Below are positions 61,196 to 64,000 of a DNA stretch of 64,000 nt, in pieces (within the stretch, counting starts at the first letter, position 1; each line of letters opens with the position of its first letter). The stretch spans positions 23,529,565 to 23,593,564 of the forward strand of contig CM056559.1 of the NCBI GenBank assembly GCA_029721515.1. Direction: 5' to 3'. The notes below the pieces were generated by a model, which was not told the DNA's origin, made no database searches, and worked only from the letters and a program-made list of their open reading frames with translations. The DNA is from Synanceia verrucosa (lineage: Eukaryota > Chordata > Actinopteri > Perciformes > Synanceiidae). The translations under genes and the position numbers were made by a program.

Positions 61196-61883
61196 GACAC
61201 TATGTAATTTTTTCTCCCACCTAGTGGTTAAGTTTGATTTTGCATGCATTGCAACATGGTTGGAACTACGGTAAGCGGATTGGGTCAACTCCCGGGCGGC
61301 CATTATCACCACGGATCCCCGGCCCCTGCTCCGTTTTTTTTCCCCGGACCTCCACAACCCTCCTCCGGTGGGACTTCCCGGCGGGCCCCGGCCGGCCCTG
61401 GACGGGCATGGGGCGCTCCCGGGCGGCCACTCAACATGGATCCCCGGCCCAGGTCTCCGGTCATTTTATGGCCCTTTTACACTTTTTTTGGCGATGAGGA
61501 TTCGGCGAGGCATAAGTATGGTCTTGTATTATGACCAAAAGTGCAGTGCAGGTTTTAGTTTAGTGCCGGGTAATTAAAACCGGTGTCTCCACCTTGTTTC
61601 TCTGTGAAAAGTGAATCGCAAAATGCGGAAATACATCTTGTCCTATGGGTACTAGCAGGTAGTGCTTTATGTCCCTCTCTGCAGTTCGTAGTTTTTGATA
61701 GACCAGAAAGACATGGAAGCTTCCGTATGAGCGACCCGCTCTATGTAAAGACAGATAACTGATTCTTCACCCAGGAGGACAAGTCAGATTGTTGGCATAT
61801 GTTATTTTACACCAGTGAGGATCTATTTACGAATGACGATGTTGATTTGAGGTAATAAAATACTTAAAAAATTACATAGTGTC
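61196..61883. mobile_element. TIR element with a GC-rich core
   Basis: A perfect 18-bp terminal inverted repeat: GACACTATGTAATTTTTT at 61196-61213 and its complement at 61866-61883. The outward flanks extend the match imperfectly. The core at about 61285-61480 is far richer in G and C than the surrounding DNA and contains CTCCCGGGCGGCCA twice (61289 and 61416), each followed by GATCCCCGGCCC. No transposase is seen, so it is a non-autonomous DNA transposon. No clean target duplication was found. Confidence 0.75.
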
Positions 61884-62600
61884 CCTTTAAGACTTTTCTG
61901 TTTACAACTAAATTTAGGAATTATTTATTCATACATATTCAATTTTCTCATTATATAACTTTCATTCTATATTTAAAATTCATGTTTATGCAGGTCATTT
62001 TATATTCTTATATTGCCTTGTGATTTTTCAATGTGCTGTGTAAATGCCTCTTATGTGTGATGTAAAACTCTGCGTATCATCTTGTTGCTGAAAGGTGCTA
62101 CACAGTAAAGTGTCGCTGTACAGCAGATATGTAAATGCATACTCCACACTGCGGTGCCATGTCTCAGTGTGTAACACTGATTCACAACTCACAATCATGC
62201 GCTGCGTCATCTCTACTGATGAGTCACATTACTCCGTCTCAGCAAAGTCACCCTGTGATATTACATAACCCTATCTGCAGTTATAGTGGGGAGATGAACT
62301 TGGCAGAAATCTCAGATGCAAATACATGAAAACGACCACAAATGAGCAAACTTGTCCTCATGTCATCATCCCAATTTTCCCCAGTCTGTCTCCTTGAAAC
62401 ACCACTGATGCTCTGATAATGTGGCAGAAGCAGCTAAAATCACAGCTAGTGGTACATATTAGCCAGCCTGCTGTCACTTCTCCAGAAAACGCAGCTGAGC
62501 AAACTGCAGCAGCACATGAGACAAACAGAAACAGACGGACATGGAGACAGTGAGACGGGTTAAAGTCGAAGCAGCGGTGCAGACATGCAGCTGTTTTTAC

Positions 62601-62731
62601 CTGCAGAGGAGACATGACATTCCGTGCCCTCTAGAGGCGGCTACAGAACGCTGCTCTCCCTGCAGCTGCTGCAGACGCCCGTCACTAGCTATCACCAGCA
62701 CAGCAAAGACAAGCGCAGCGAGAAATCCCAT
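62601..62731 (-). CDS. weak candidate 5' exon (signal-like N-terminus)
   Basis: The ATG at 62731 opens MGFLAALVFAVLVIASDG, a hydrophobic signal-peptide-like start, and runs to a GTAAAA donor after 62601 (43 codons plus AG). A second ATG at 62620 with a better context would give only MSCLLC. The end phase is 2, the phase needed to join gramd1b exon 2, giving Ser then TASNSN. It may be a distant gramd1b first exon, the first exon of an unknown gene, or chance. No homologue is recalled. Confidence 0.25.
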
Positions 62732-63860
62732 AGGTTTGACAGGTACTGTTCCTGATTCAAGCAAGTGAGCGAGAAGGAGAGCCAGAGTAGAAACAAGGAG
62801 AGGAGTGCAGCACTGAGAGGAAGAGTGGAGGTGTCGTGAACGGCAGACAGAGCTGGAGGCAGCTAAGTGGGTGGTTATTATTAGGAGGCTAGACGAGGAG
62901 GATTCCTACACATCGTCTGTTTTCATGACAACTATCCTTACAGTACTAATCATTCAATCATCAGGAACACTATTTTATCACTCATGTTTTGCAGATCGCA
63001 TGTAACACCAGTAATAGATGAAAACTTGATGCATTCCTGTATTTTATTATCTTGTTTTAAGTTTTTTTTTTTAAGAAAGTGTAGTGTGGTCATTGGGACT
63101 TTAAACAACACTGCAAAGCTCAATACCTTGATTGCACTTGTTTTATTTGATTTAATTTCTCTGTATGTCCTGTTCATATTACAGAATTGACAATAACACT
63201 GAATTTGAAAAATGTTATATTTGGCTTAAATTTGGTGTAGAGGTTGTCTTTAGTCGAACAGTTTGCCGTGTAAATGTATAAGGTAGTGATCTGATGCTGA
63301 CGCTGCAGCCATTTCATCCATGTTTTTTCAGTCAGCATTTAGGTACTAACAGTCAAATCTTACATCTATACAGAATAATATTGCTGGGAAACAAACCCAA
63401 AAGTTGGAAACTAATCATAGAACACAAACCCTGAAAACTGCATCAATGCAACATCATTTTCACAACTCTACAGCTCTTCACGCTGTGTTTCATAACCGTA
63501 TTTCAGGCCAAAAAGACAATATAAAAAGTTTAGCAATGCAGATAGTTCTACTTTCCTAACACATCGTCTTCCTAATCTAAGAAATCACTCACTCACTTTC
63601 CTCTTGGCAGATTGGCTTTACTTCAAGGATAAGGTAATACCAGGCCACCAGGCACACACACATGCTTAAAACCGTCAGGTACACACACCTACTCACCCAC
63701 TAGCTGATTTAATGTCCAGGCCTGTCACTGGTGCCCCTGTGACAAGCACAGCTATGATGATAAAGAGCTAATGATACTGCCTGTCCCCCAACTCAAACTG
63801 AGCTACAGGGGAGTAGAGACACCAATTACTGCAGGTGTAGTATCATTTGGGCACTGTTAG

Positions 63861-64000
63861 CATCCATCCATTCTCTACCGCTTATCCTCATAGGGTCTGG
63901 AGCCTATCCCAGCTGTCTTAGGGTAAAAGGCAGGGTACACCCTGGACAAGTCTCCACCTCATTGCAGGACACATAGAGACAGACAACCACTCACATTCAC
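63861..64000 (-). mobile_element. teleost tRNA-headed SINE, cut by window end
   Basis: It begins CATCCATCCATTCTCTACCG and follows the tail-side sequence of the 57.1-kb copy (GGAGCCTATCCCAGCTGTCT, CAGGGTACACCCTGGACAAG). The tRNA-like head would lie beyond the right edge. Confidence 0.85.

Larger units (their letters stand above)
43116..64000. other. upstream DNA without a recognised gene
   Basis: I searched both strands for recognisable protein families and found none. It holds MITE copies D and E, R1 copy 2, SINEs, CA repeats, the GC-rich TIR element and a weak exon candidate at 62601-62731. Remote promoter elements or distant first exons of gramd1b may lie here. Confidence 0.4.

Noticed and set aside
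61234..61577. Three overlapping Pro/Gly-rich plus-strand frames
   Set aside because: They exist in all three frames because of the GC-rich core of the TIR element; none has a recognised domain.
1..64000. CRISPR array, bacterial operon or integrated virus
   Set aside because: No spaced direct repeats of that type, no polycistronic layout, and no reverse transcriptase, capsid or integrase frames were seen; the window is vertebrate genomic DNA.

Overview
The window is nuclear DNA of a ray-finned (teleost) fish, probably an acanthomorph. The signs are small GT-AG exons with vertebrate-type proteins, dense CA microsatellites, piggyBac-like and hAT-like MITEs, and a teleost tRNA-headed SINE. There are no bacterial operons, CRISPR arrays or rRNA genes.

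The main content is one nearly complete gene on the minus strand, gramd1b (Aster-B), an ER-anchored cholesterol transporter. I could chain 19 coding exons, from a start exon at 42368 down to a stop at 8350. All have GT-AG boundaries and compatible phases, and together they give an open frame of 2235 nt (744 residues plus stop), close to the mammalian protein. The order is: N-terminal Ser-rich region, GRAM domain, acidic linker, VASt/ASTER sterol-binding domain, basic linker, one transmembrane helix, C-terminal tail. The gene contains a 12-nt microexon inside the transmembrane helix and a 21-nt microexon before the GRAM domain. Two further unforced candidate microexons (24 and 21 nt, both phase 0) lie in the same intron. 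Up to three extra candidate first exons (16.7, 34.1 and 62.7 kb) have splice phases that fit the gene.

A second minus-strand gene, dact3-like (Dapper family, Wnt/Dishevelled regulator), starts at 3462. Only its first coding exon is inside; the rest runs off the left edge. It lies downstream of gramd1b in tandem.

Layout: 1-3231 dact3 intron 1 with a long hairpin; 3232-3900 dact3 exon 1 and promoter; 3.9-6.8 kb intergenic; about 6.9-8.35 kb gramd1b 3' UTR; 8.35-15.5 kb compact exons 19 to 4; 15.5-27.3 kb introns with microexons and hAT elements; 27.3-42.3 kb intron 1; 42.3-43.1 kb first exon and promoter; 43.1-64 kb upstream DNA without a recognised gene apart from one weak exon candidate.

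Repeats of note are five copies of a TTAA-flanked piggyBac-type MITE (one a foldback), an hAT foldback with a perfect 8-bp target duplication, a second hAT family in two opposite copies that bracket gramd1b exon 2, a GC-rich TIR element near 61.5 kb, and SINEs, one with a perfect 12-bp target duplication. (TG)n tracts lie against the 3' splice sites of gramd1b exons 4 and 18.
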